DNA of 10,000 bases, from contig NZ_JAIWOF010000142.1 in the NCBI RefSeq assembly GCF_020217025.1, positions 1 through 10,000 on the forward strand, written 5' to 3'. Position 1 is the stretch's first letter. Each line of letters starts with the position of its first letter. Source of the DNA: Flavobacterium sp. GTDB lineage: Bacteria > Bacteroidota > Bacteroidia > Flavobacteriales > Flavobacteriaceae. Shown here piece after piece: positions 1-7,427 of the stretch. Made by a program: the position numbers and the translations under genes. The notes below the pieces were generated by a model. That model saw only the letters and a list, made by a program, of their open reading frames with translations. It was not told the DNA's origin and made no database searches.

Positions 1-2
1 TT

Positions 3-341
3 GGGTTTTCATTGTTAATGTTTTTGGTGATTATCATTTTCAATTCATTGAATGATAAATCTGTGGTGACGATGATTTTCAAAGTAGCAAGTTACACTTA
101 TGGTCCACTTTTAGGATTGTATGCATTTGGATTGTTCATGAAATCAAAAACCGTTCACGATAAATTAGTCCCAATTATTTGTGTTATTTCTCCATTGATT
201 TGCTTTTTGTTGGCCAAAAATTCGGCAGCACTTTTTGGAGATTACGTAATTGACAACGAATTAATTATCGTAAACGGCATTATCACTTTTATTGGATTGT
301 TATTAATTAGTAAACCAGCTACTAGTCAAACCAAATTTTAA
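3..341 (+). CDS. Sodium:solute symporter (SSS family), C-terminal part
   Basis: This reading frame is open to the left edge, so only the last 112 residues of a larger membrane transporter are present. The visible part is strongly hydrophobic, with about four membrane-spanning stretches. It contains the segment YTYGPLLGLYAFGLF, which resembles the late transmembrane region of Na+/solute symporters of the SSS family. The protein ends in a short polar tail (KPATSQTKF). Family members use the sodium gradient to import sugars, amino acids, vitamins or other small solutes, and the substrate cannot be told from this fragment. The TTG at 12 and ATG at 18 are internal codons and not starts. The stop codon interlocks with that of the convergent CoA-binding gene. 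The family call is recognition from one motif and the hydrophobic pattern; full length was not seen. Confidence 0.75.
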   Translation, partial: GFSLLMFLVIIIFNSLNDKSVVTMIFKVASYTYGPLLGLYAFGLFMKSKTVHDKLVPIICVISPLICFLLAKNSAALFGDYVIDNELIIVNGIITFIGLLLISKPATSQTKF

Positions 342-694
342 TATTGATTAGTTGCTAATAAAACCAACGTACAAGCTACTTCATATTTAATATTGTTCGC
401 CTCTAATATTTTATAAAATTCTGGATTTTCAGTTCCGGGATTAAAAATAACGCGTCTTGGTTTTAACGAAAGAATGTAATCATAATATTCCACTTGAGCT
501 TTTGAGTTAAGATATAAAGTCACTGTATCCACTGCATGAAAATCTAATTTTTCGGTTTCAATTGGAATATCAAACGCCATTCCTTTTTTAGCTCCAATGG
601 CTACTACTTGGTGACTTTTATCTACTAAACTGTGAATGGCTTTATACGAATAACGCTCTTTATTTGTGGAAGCTCCTATAACTAATGTTTTCAT
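338..694 (-). CDS. CoA-binding domain protein (small Rossmann fold)
   Basis: This 118-residue protein looks like a stand-alone CoA_binding_2 domain. It begins with a beta strand and nucleotide-binding turn (MKTLVIGAST, residues 1-10) followed by NKERYSYKA. It carries the family-typical FNPGTENPEF at 84-93 and ends with ACTLVLL at 107-113. Such proteins share the CoA-binding fold of succinyl-CoA synthetase alpha subunits but lack the catalytic domains. They are predicted to be cytoplasmic and their role is not established. The frame stays open upstream to 736, but that extension (MFIYRNFKFLNKNK) does not fit the fold, while the ATG at 694 places the first beta strand at the N-terminus as is usual. 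No clear TAnnTTTG box was found; TAACTTTA at 714-721 is a weak candidate. Confidence 0.85.
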   Translation of the reverse strand: MKTLVIGASTNKERYSYKAIHSLVDKSHQVVAIGAKKGMAFDIPIETEKLDFHAVDTVTLYLNSKAQVEYYDYILSLKPRRVIFNPGTENPEFYKILEANNIKYEVACTLVLLATNQY

Positions 695-747
695 TTTATT
701 TTTATTTAGAAATTTAAAGTTACGATAAATAAACAAATAATAAAAAT

Positions 748-778
748 TTGCTAAAGTCTGATTTCGAAACGATTTTTG
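748..778 (+). promoter_or_regulatory. Putative Bacteroidetes-type promoter
   Basis: TTG at 748-750 is followed after 20 bases by GATTTTTG at 771-778. This differs from the TTG-N17-23-TAnnTTTG consensus of Bacteroidetes housekeeping promoters at one position (G for the first T). Transcription would begin near 785, about a dozen bases before the ATG at 797. Confidence 0.45.
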
Positions 779-796
779 AAGTAATTTTAAATAAAA

Positions 797-1228
797 ATGC
801 TTTACAATATTTCATACAAAGACTTAAAAATTGAAAGAGAAATCAACGAATTAGTTGGAAAACCCTTCACCATTTTAGAGAACATAAAAAAAGGGGGCAT
901 TGGCTCTCCAAAATTATTTATCACCCGATGCAGTTCGGCTATTTACGATTTATTACATGTTAACAACTCGGTTAAATTCTGTAATATTGAATTACGTCCA
1001 AAAGGCATTATTATTGGTTTTCAATCTCGCTTAGATGTTTATGTTTTAGTGATTCCTTATTATAAATTAGTATTATTCAAACCGGGAAATTCAATTACTT
1101 TTCATATTGACCATCATTATATTTCGGTTGATTGTTCCAAAAACAGTAAAGGTGTTCAAAAATTCATTGATAAACTTGAATTGGAAAAAGAAAAAAACAC
1201 CTTCTACTCTCCATTAGATGCTTATTAA
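797..1228 (+). CDS. Hypothetical protein, 143 residues
   Basis: I do not recognise this protein. It has no signal peptide and no convincing membrane segment, so it is probably cytoplasmic. The N-terminal third is mixed and polar. The middle (residues 61-112) alternates hydrophobic and polar residues in a way that suggests consecutive beta strands, including KGIIIGFQ, DVYVLVIPYYKLVLFK and SITFHIDHHYISVDC. A charged helix follows (roughly 117-134, VQKFIDKLELEKEKN). A strand-rich body capped by a C-terminal helix resembles the outline of PH- or GRAM-like domains, but this is only a pattern-level suggestion. Cysteines at 45, 62 and 113 and the HIDHH cluster at 103-107 are visible, but there is no recognisable metal-binding motif. 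The near-consensus promoter at 748-778 and the base composition support a real gene. It appears to be a single transcription unit, since marC downstream has its own -7 box. Confidence 0.75.
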   Translation: MLYNISYKDLKIEREINELVGKPFTILENIKKGGIGSPKLFITRCSSAIYDLLHVNNSVKFCNIELRPKGIIIGFQSRLDVYVLVIPYYKLVLFKPGNSITFHIDHHYISVDCSKNSKGVQKFIDKLELEKEKNTFYSPLDAY

Positions 1229-1303
1229 CCTTCCTTACATTAAGTAAACCTAAAAGTAATCTAGATTTTTTTTTGATTCGTAAATAAAATAATTACCTTG
1301 TAC

Positions 1304-1311
1304 TAAATTTG
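1304..1311 (+). promoter_or_regulatory. -7 box (TAAATTTG) upstream of marC-family gene
   Basis: TAAATTTG is an exact match to the TAnnTTTG box of Bacteroidetes sigma-A promoters. It ends 10 bases before the ATG at 1322, which implies a very short leader. No TTG at the usual 17-23 base spacing is present; the nearest upstream TTG (1273-1275) is 28 bases away. Confidence 0.6.
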
Positions 1312-1321
1312 TAAAAAAACA

Positions 1322-1945
1322 ATGGAATTATTTATTTACCTATTCGCTGCACTATTCTCGGTATTAAACCCAATTGGAACTGTTCCTATTTTCGTTGCTT
1401 TAACCGAAGGTTATACAAGTGCTGAACGAGCAAAAGTTTCATTAATTACCAGTATTAACGTTTTAATCATATTGTTGATTTCGTTTTTTATTGGGCAATA
1501 TGTATTGAGTTTCTTCGGCATCACAATTACAGCTTTACGAATTGCAGGTGGAATCATCATTACCAGCTCAGGTTTCGGATTATTGAATGGAAATTTCAGC
1601 AAAAACAAAGGAATCAACAAGAAAGTTCAAAAAGAAGTTCAAAACAGAACGCACATTGCGCTTACTCCTTTAGCAATGCCAATGTTGGCCGGACCTGGCT
1701 CTATTTCTTTACTTATTGCTTATTATCAAGAACACAATACTACATCTGAAATTATAATTTCAACTGTTTCAATTACTGTTGTTGCAGCCACTATTTATTT
1801 AGTTCTTCGAAGTGCCCACTTTTTAGCAAAAATGTTAGGTTCTTCAGGGATTGTGGCAATTTCTAGAATTATTGGGTTTTTAACGATTGCCATTGGCATT
1901 CAGTATATTATTAGTGCCATTTTAACCATTATTAGAGGAATCTAG
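1322..1945 (+). CDS. MarC family (UPF0056) integral membrane protein
   Basis: This 207-residue inner-membrane protein is of normal length for the MarC family. About six membrane spans are visible, near residues 2-24, 40-62, 67-89, 113-135, 143-163 and 178-203. Two half-repeats carry the family landmarks: NPIGTVPIF at 16-24 and RIAGG at 73-77 in the first half, and LTPLAMPMLAGPGSIS at 114-129 and SRIIGFL at 181-187 in the second. A charged cytoplasmic-type loop (SKNKGINKKVQKEVQ, 93-107) separates the halves. MarC was named for the multiple antibiotic resistance locus of E. coli, but a direct role in resistance has not held up and the transported substrate is unknown. The ATG is preceded by an exact -7 box at 1304-1311 and the gene is followed by a strong hairpin terminator, so it is probably monocistronic. 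Confidence 0.92.
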   Translation: MELFIYLFAALFSVLNPIGTVPIFVALTEGYTSAERAKVSLITSINVLIILLISFFIGQYVLSFFGITITALRIAGGIIITSSGFGLLNGNFSKNKGINKKVQKEVQNRTHIALTPLAMPMLAGPGSISLLIAYYQEHNTTSEIIISTVSITVVAATIYLVLRSAHFLAKMLGSSGIVAISRIIGFLTIAIGIQYIISAILTIIRGI

Positions 1946-1963
1946 TAAGTTGAGAATTGGAAG

Positions 1964-2011
1964 AAAAAAAATCCCAAATTTCGAATGAATCGGAATTTGG
2001 GATTTTTTTTT
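1964..2011. terminator. Hairpin terminator between convergent marC-family gene and ctlX
   Basis: The arms ATCCCAAATTTCGA (1971-1984) and TCGGAATTTGGGAT (1990-2003) pair over 14 positions around a 5-base loop, flanked by an A-run (1964-1971) and a T-run (2003-2010). In plus-strand RNA the only irregular pair is U1981-G1993, a wobble. In minus-strand RNA the same position is an A-C mismatch. It can therefore serve both convergent genes but should be stronger for the plus-strand gene. Confidence 0.9.
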
Positions 2012-2033
2012 AAAAGCCGCTAAGACGATAAAA

Positions 2034-2969
2034 TTATTCACTTGGCAAGAAAATTTCTGCCATCATACAACGTGCACTTCCACCACCACAAGCTTCAATG
2101 GTATCTAAGCTTGAACTTACGATGGTTACATGTTCTTCTAATTGTGCAATTTGCTTTTTAGTCAAACTTTGGTGAGCTGATGCACTCATGATTAAATATC
2201 GTCTATCATCTGTTCCTTTTACTTCCAACATATTTCCAGCGAAATTGTTTACTTGGTCTTCGGTGATAAGAATTACTTCTTTTTCATCACCTTTTAAACT
2301 ATCTAAGACCATTTTACGTTCTTTTTTATCGTCGATACAATCTGCACAAATAACCGCAAATGTTTCGCCCACGCACATAATTACGTTCGTGTGATAAATA
2401 TGTTTTCTTTCTCCGTTTACCGTTTGAAACGCTTCAAAAATTACGGGTGTAAATTCGAAATCTTCACAAAATTCGATGAATAATTCTTCGTCTGCTCTTG
2501 GAGATAAAGCACAATACGCTTTTCCATTAGCTCTATCTAAAACGATACTTCCTGTTCCTTCCAAGAAAATATCGTCATCTTCAGCTGACGTGTAATCCAT
2601 AATTTCATTGATTACAAAACCTTCATTTTCTAAATGATCTAAAACATCTTCTCTTCTTTCTAAACGACGATTTTCAGCAAACATTGGATATAAAACGACA
2701 TCACCATTTTCGTGAAATGAAATCCAGTTGTTTGGAAAGATACTATCAGGTGTATCTGGACTTAATGTATCTTCAACCACCACCACATTTAATCCAATCA
2801 TTCTTAACTTTTGAACGAAAGTATCAAATTCTTCTTGTGCTTTTGCGTTAACCGAAGTTGGTGTTAAATTATCCAATACTTTTTGGTAATAATTATTCAC
2901 CGCTGTTTGTTCGTTCATACGGAATGCTACCGGACGAATCATCAATATGGAGTTAGTTGTTTGGTTCAT
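2034..2969 (-). CDS. ctlX: Citrulline hydrolase CtlX-type (pentein superfamily)
   Basis: This 311-residue cytoplasmic enzyme belongs to the amidinotransferase/deiminase (pentein) superfamily and matches the CtlX type found in Bacteroidetes and Francisella-like bacteria. Such enzymes are associated with hydrolysis of the ureido group of citrulline, giving ornithine, ammonia and carbon dioxide. The family elements appear in order: SILMIRPVAF at 7-16, Asp75 in DSIFPNNW (75-82), Glu137 in FLEGTGS (135-141), His193 in YHTNV (192-196), and the likely nucleophile Cys301 in GGGSARC (295-301). All expected active-site positions are intact. The ATG at 2969 lies inside the end of the upstream 54-residue ORF (17-bp overlap), which suggests translational coupling. 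It is the last gene of a three-gene operon and is closed by the hairpin at 1964-2011. Substrate assignment is by family and was not read directly. Confidence 0.88.
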   Translation of the reverse strand: MNQTTNSILMIRPVAFRMNEQTAVNNYYQKVLDNLTPTSVNAKAQEEFDTFVQKLRMIGLNVVVVEDTLSPDTPDSIFPNNWISFHENGDVVLYPMFAENRRLERREDVLDHLENEGFVINEIMDYTSAEDDDIFLEGTGSIVLDRANGKAYCALSPRADEELFIEFCEDFEFTPVIFEAFQTVNGERKHIYHTNVIMCVGETFAVICADCIDDKKERKMVLDSLKGDEKEVILITEDQVNNFAGNMLEVKGTDDRRYLIMSASAHQSLTKKQIAQLEEHVTIVSSSLDTIEACGGGSARCMMAEIFLPSE

Positions 2970-3117
2970 GTTTTTCTTCTTTATTTTTTTCTGATAAATC
3001 GTATTTTTTGATTACGACATTATTTTTATTTGGATTCTTAGTATTCTTTACAACATATACTATTGCACTAACTACAATTATTGGAAAAACCACATAAAAA
3101 TAGATTGCAGTAAGCAT
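2953..3117 (-). CDS. Small single-span membrane protein, 54 residues, unknown
   Basis: This short ORF fills what otherwise looks like a 151-base gap. The ATG at 3117 follows the stop of the amidinotransferase gene after 3 bases, and its TAA (2953-2955) lies 17 bp inside ctlX. Residues 2-22 form one hydrophobic span (starting LTAIYFYVVFPIIVV). The rest is a polar, lysine- and asparagine-rich tail (KNTKNPNKNN at 23-32, SEKNKEEKHEPNN at 42-54). Positive charges right after the span suggest an N-out, C-in orientation. I do not recognise a family. Tight spacing on both sides, a plausible membrane topology and the absence of any promoter for ctlX in the interval support a real gene in the operon. 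It could instead be a chance frame that only couples translation. Its function is unknown; anchoring or regulating the neighbouring enzymes or a transporter is speculation. Confidence 0.65.
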   Translation of the reverse strand: MLTAIYFYVVFPIIVVSAIVYVVKNTKNPNKNNVVIKKYDLSEKNKEEKHEPNN

Positions 3118-3120
3118 AAC

Positions 3121-4035
3121 TTAATCTCTAATCAAAGGCAAAGTTGAACATCGTAACAAACCTTCTTGCTTTGCAATTTCTGCGTATGGAATTTCTTCTA
3201 CTGTAAATCCGTTTTCGCGTAACCAATTGTTTAATCTGGTGAAGTTTTTTTCAGAAACTACTACATCAGGAGCAATGGAAAACACGTTGGAATTCATGTG
3301 ATACATTTCTTCTCTTTCGATATGAAATAGATTTTCTTTTCCGAATAAATTCACTAAAAACATATAATCGGCTTCTTCACGGAAACCACTTTTATATATA
3401 ATTCCTTTGTTAGTTCCCACAGGTTGAAAACAACAATCTAAATGCAATGCATTATCACGAGGCTCAATTTTCGATTTTACTAAGTCGAATGCTTTCACAA
3501 TTTTATTTGGAAATAATTCTTTAATATAATTCACACCTTGTATGTTGGTTCTTGCTGTGATGTAATCTTTATAATCTGAACCTTTGTAAGTTCCAATAAA
3601 GATATACTCATTCCAAGGCATCACGTCGCCACCTTCAATATGTACTTCTTCTGGCGGACGAACAACTTTCTTAGGATCAATTTGATCGATTACGTATTGA
3701 ATCGCATCTAATTCACGCTCTCTGTCTGGTAAAATATTGGCTTTGATAAAAATGTCATCGATTACAAATCCGATGTCTCTGGCGAAAATTTGGTTATAAT
3801 TTTCAATAATTTGAGGTCTGAAGACTTTTACGTCGTATTTCTGGAAGACTTTATTAAATGCTTCCATTTCTTTTACCATATCTGCTTCCACAGGATAGGT
3901 TCCAGCTTTAATATGCTCTAATGATTTAGGATCATAGGCTTCTTCTATAGTAGGTGTTGGACCGTTACTTGTAGCAGTTCCTAACACCACAGCCCTTAAT
4001 CGGGAAGTTTCGTTTTTTACATTTAATTGTAACAT
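3121..4035 (-). CDS. Arginine deiminase / amidinotransferase family enzyme
   Basis: This 304-residue soluble enzyme of the pentein superfamily acts on guanidino compounds. The active-site elements are intact and in family order: ARDIGF at 85-90 (Asp87), the acidic HIEGGDVMP at 132-140 (Glu134, Asp137), LHLDCCF at 197-203 (His198), MNSNVFSI at 247-254, and Cys296 in LLRCSTLPLIR (293-303) as the likely nucleophile. The RCSTLPLIR ending resembles arginine deiminases more than glycine amidinotransferases, so conversion of arginine to citrulline is the favoured guess. Dimethylarginine or another guanidino substrate cannot be excluded. The frame is open back to 4164, but that extension (hydrophobic and lysine-rich) would start upstream of the exact -7 box at 4052-4059, so the ATG at 4035 is chosen. 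It is first in an operon with the 54-residue membrane ORF and ctlX, whose product could consume the citrulline formed. Confidence 0.82.
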   Translation of the reverse strand: MLQLNVKNETSRLRAVVLGTATSNGPTPTIEEAYDPKSLEHIKAGTYPVEADMVKEMEAFNKVFQKYDVKVFRPQIIENYNQIFARDIGFVIDDIFIKANILPDRERELDAIQYVIDQIDPKKVVRPPEEVHIEGGDVMPWNEYIFIGTYKGSDYKDYITARTNIQGVNYIKELFPNKIVKAFDLVKSKIEPRDNALHLDCCFQPVGTNKGIIYKSGFREEADYMFLVNLFGKENLFHIEREEMYHMNSNVFSIAPDVVVSEKNFTRLNNWLRENGFTVEEIPYAEIAKQEGLLRCSTLPLIRD

Positions 4036-4051
4036 AGATTTCGGCTTTTGG

Positions 4052-4059
4052 CAAATATA
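4052..4059 (-). promoter_or_regulatory. -7 box (TATATTTG) for the amidinotransferase-ctlX operon
   Basis: On the minus strand TATATTTG matches TAnnTTTG exactly and ends 16 bases before the ATG at 4035, implying a leader of about 10 bases. No good TTG -33 element was found at the normal spacing. The box excludes upstream ATG codons as starts for transcripts from this site. Confidence 0.6.
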
Positions 4060-4136
4060 GAAAAAGGAAACGAGAATATTAATCAGTAAACCGTTATAAA
4101 TTCGCTTCAAAAAGATTCTTTTTAGATATAAATGAT

Positions 4137-4144
4137 TAAATTTG
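4137..4144 (+). promoter_or_regulatory. -7 box (TAAATTTG) for the helical protein gene
   Basis: TAAATTTG is an exact TAnnTTTG match on the plus strand. It lies 26 bases before the ATG at 4171 and just downstream of the in-frame ATG at 4132, so the shorter start is the one carried by this transcript. TTC (not TTG) is present 18-19 bases upstream as a weak -33. It stands back to back with the minus-strand box at 4052-4059. Confidence 0.6.
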
Positions 4145-4170
4145 AGAAAACTATAAAAAAACAAATTATC

Positions 4171-4545
4171 ATGGGATTATCAAATTTTTTCAGTTCTCTT
4201 TTTGGGAAAGCAAAAGAGAAAGCGGAAATTGCAAAAGAAAACTTAAGTGAAGTTGCAGAAAATGTAGCCGAAAAAGCTGCTGATGTAGCCGAAGACGTAA
4301 AAGAAACGGTTGAAAATGTAGCCGAAAAAGTTTCTGGGAAACTAGAAGAAATGGGCGTACCAGAAAAAGTAAACGAATTTGTTGATGTCGCTAAAGAAAA
4401 AACAGCAGAAGCTGCGGGTTGGGTAGAAGAAAAAGCACACAACTTAAAAGAATCATTGGAACACAAAAAAGAAGAAGTTGAAACTGCAACTACTGAAGTT
4501 GAAACAGCTTCTGAAACAAATGAAGAAACGAAACCAGCAGAATAA
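4171..4545 (+). CDS. Highly charged helical repeat protein (LEA/YtxH-like), 124 residues
   Basis: The protein starts with a short amphipathic segment (MGLSNFFSSLFGKAKEKAE, 1-19). It continues as an almost uninterrupted Ala/Glu/Lys/Val-rich helix to about residue 106 and ends in a disordered acidic tail rich in Thr and Glu (107-124). Approximate 11-residue periodicity can be read in the middle (AENVAEKAADV, AEDVKETVENV, AEKVSGKLEEM), with a second stretch AKEKTAEAAGWVEEKAHN. This resembles group 3 LEA and YtxH-type proteins, which are linked to stress protection or membrane-surface association. The match is by composition and periodicity, not by a conserved motif. There is no signal peptide and no transmembrane span; a membrane-surface role through the N-terminal segment is possible. 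A single Trp (91) interrupts the low complexity. The start is set by the -7 box at 4137-4144, which rules out the ATG at 4132. The stop runs into a bidirectional terminator shared with gltA. Confidence 0.75.
   Translation: MGLSNFFSSLFGKAKEKAEIAKENLSEVAENVAEKAADVAEDVKETVENVAEKVSGKLEEMGVPEKVNEFVDVAKEKTAEAAGWVEEKAHNLKESLEHKKEEVETATTEVETASETNEETKPAE
4258..4330 (+). repeat. 19-bp direct repeat inside the helical protein gene
   Basis: The 19-mer GAAAATGTAGCCGAAAAAG occurs at 4258-4276 and again, identical, at 4312-4330, 54 bases (18 codons) apart and in frame. A partial third copy (GATGTAGCCGAAGA) lies at 4282-4295. This points to growth of the helix by internal duplication. Confidence 0.8.
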
Positions 4546-4576
4546 AAAAAACCACTCAAATGAGTGGTTTTTTTTT
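4544..4576. terminator. Bidirectional hairpin terminator between helical protein gene and gltA
   Basis: CCACTC (4552-4557) and GAGTGG (4562-4567) form a perfect GC-containing stem around a 4-base loop. It is preceded by an A-run (4544-4551) and followed by a T-run (4568-4576), so either strand yields a hairpin plus U-tract. It overlaps the TAA of the plus-strand gene by two bases and ends 7 bases before the stop of convergent gltA. Confidence 0.92.
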
Positions 4577-4583
4577 ATAAATA

Positions 4584-5867
4584 TTATCTGTCTTTTACTT
4601 CTTTGAAAGGACGTAATGTATAACCTGTATAAACTTGTCTTGGACGACCAATTGGTTCTTTATTTACTCTCATTTCTTTCCATTGTGCAATCCAACCTGG
4701 TAAACGACCAATAGCAAATAAAACCGTAAACATTTCAACTGGGATTCCCATCGCGCGGTAGATAATTCCTGAATAGAAATCTACGTTTGGATATAAGTTT
4801 CTTGATTTGAAATATTCATCTTCTAAAGCTACTTTTTCTAATTGTTTTGCGATATCTAACAATGGATCATCAACTCCTAACGAACTTAATACATCATCAG
4901 CAGCTTTTTTAATGATAGTTGCTCTTGGATCAAAGTTTTTGTAAACACGGTGTCCGAATCCCATTAAACGGAACGGATCATCTTTATCTTTTGCTTTTAA
5001 AACGAATTTAGCAACATCACCTCCATTGTCGTGGATTTCTTGTAACATTTCTAATACCGCTTGATTAGCTCCACCGTGAAGTGGTCCCCAAAGCGCAGAA
5101 ACTCCAGCAGAAATTGAAGCAAATAAACCGGCATGAGAAGAACCAACGATTCTTACTGTAGAAGTAGAACAGTTTTGTTCGTGATCTGCGTGTAAGATGA
5201 ATAATTTATCTAAAGCAGCTATTACTTTTGGATCTGCTTTGTAAGGTCCAGTTGGTAACTCAAACATTAAACGCATGAAATTTTCAACGTAACCTTTTGT
5301 ATTATCGTAATAATTTAATGGATAACCCATTGTTTTTCTGTAAGTCCATGTAGCAATTACTAAGAATTTACCCATAGTTTTACAAACTGCCTCATACATT
5401 TCTTTTTCGTTGTGAGGATTCACTGACTTAGGATTGAAAGCAGTTAAAGCACTAGTTAAAGAAGCTAAAACACCCATTGGATGAGCCGTTTTTGGAAAAC
5501 CATCAATGATGTTTTTCATTTCCTCGTTAACTAAAGTATATTTACGAATATCGTTTTCGAATTTTTCTAATTGGGCTGCCGTTGGAAGTTCTCCAAAAAT
5601 CAACAAATAAGAAACTTCTAGAAAATCAGCTTTATCTGCTAAATCTTCGATTGAATATCCTCTGTAACGTAAAATTCCTTCTTCACCATCTAAGAAAGTA
5701 ATTTCACTTGTACATGAACCTGAGTTTTTATAACCCGGATCAATAGTAATAGCACCAGATGCACTACGCAACTTGTCTATGTCGATAGCAACCTCATTCT
5801 CAGTTCCCACAATTACTGGAAACTCATACTTTTTGCCATCAAGCTCTAATATTGCAGTTTTTGACAT
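4584..5867 (-). CDS. gltA: Citrate synthase
   Basis: The enzyme condenses acetyl-CoA with oxaloacetate to citrate, the entry step of the TCA cycle, in the cytoplasm. It has 427 residues, the same as E. coli GltA, and includes the small N-terminal beta domain (about 1-45) of the hexameric bacterial type. The catalytic triad is intact: His264 in GPLHGGAN (261-268), His306 in GFGHRVYK (303-310) and Asp363 in NVDFYSG (361-367). LRYRGY (66-71) and HADHEQNCSTSTVR (226-239) are further family blocks. The ATG at 5867 gives the usual MSKTAILEL beginning. It lies downstream of eno on the same strand, separated by the eno terminator, and has a candidate promoter of its own. Its 3' end uses the hairpin at 4544-4576. 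Confidence 0.97.
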   Translation of the reverse strand: MSKTAILELDGKKYEFPVIVGTENEVAIDIDKLRSASGAITIDPGYKNSGSCTSEITFLDGEEGILRYRGYSIEDLADKADFLEVSYLLIFGELPTAAQLEKFENDIRKYTLVNEEMKNIIDGFPKTAHPMGVLASLTSALTAFNPKSVNPHNEKEMYEAVCKTMGKFLVIATWTYRKTMGYPLNYYDNTKGYVENFMRLMFELPTGPYKADPKVIAALDKLFILHADHEQNCSTSTVRIVGSSHAGLFASISAGVSALWGPLHGGANQAVLEMLQEIHDNGGDVAKFVLKAKDKDDPFRLMGFGHRVYKNFDPRATIIKKAADDVLSSLGVDDPLLDIAKQLEKVALEDEYFKSRNLYPNVDFYSGIIYRAMGIPVEMFTVLFAIGRLPGWIAQWKEMRVNKEPIGRPRQVYTGYTLRPFKEVKDR

Positions 5868-5908
5868 ATTATTTATATGATATTTTATGATAAAATTAAT
5901 GTGAATTG

Positions 5909-5935
5909 CGAATTTAACAAATAATAATCAAACAA
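5909..5935 (-). promoter_or_regulatory. Candidate gltA promoter
   Basis: On the minus strand TTG (5935-5933) is followed after 16 bases by TAAATTCG (5916-5909). This is one mismatch from TAnnTTTG, with spacing one base short of the usual range. It would give a leader of about 35 bases before the ATG at 5867. Confidence 0.35.
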
Positions 5936-5975
5936 TAAAGAAAATATCTATAATTTATGGTTAAATAATATACAT

Positions 5976-6010
5976 AAAAAATCCTGCTGTAAAATACTAC
6001 AACAGGATTT
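5976..6010 (-). terminator. Terminator downstream of eno
   Basis: Read on the minus strand, AAATCCTGTTGT (6010-5999) pairs with ACAGCAGGATTT (5990-5979) over 12 bp around an 8-base loop, followed by a T-run to 5976. One pair is a U-G wobble on this strand, whereas plus-strand RNA would have a C-A mismatch there. This fits use in the minus direction, 22 bases after the eno stop. Confidence 0.85.
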
Positions 6011-6031
6011 AAAAATGATATCTAAAAGTGA

Positions 6032-7372
<1,341 letters not shown>

Positions 7373-7427
7373 TAATTTAAACTATAATGATATTGAAAAA
7401 CTCAAAAAACTTATAAACGATAACGTT

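Noticed and set aside
1240..1280. Possible terminator after the hypothetical gene (TTAC/GTAA and AATCTAGATT palindrome before a T-run)
   Set aside because: The first has a 4-bp stem and the second has no loop, so neither is convincing.
4122..4559. Minus-strand 145-codon Ser/Phe/Ala-rich frame
   Set aside because: It is antisense to the charged helical protein. The Ser/Phe repeats are complements of GAA/GCA-type codons, and the frame crosses the bidirectional terminator.
5868..6031. Riboswitch, small RNA or additional small gene in the longest gap (164 bp, eno-gltA)
   Set aside because: Only the eno terminator and a weak gltA promoter candidate are visible. The rest is AT-rich without a coding frame or structured motif I can support.
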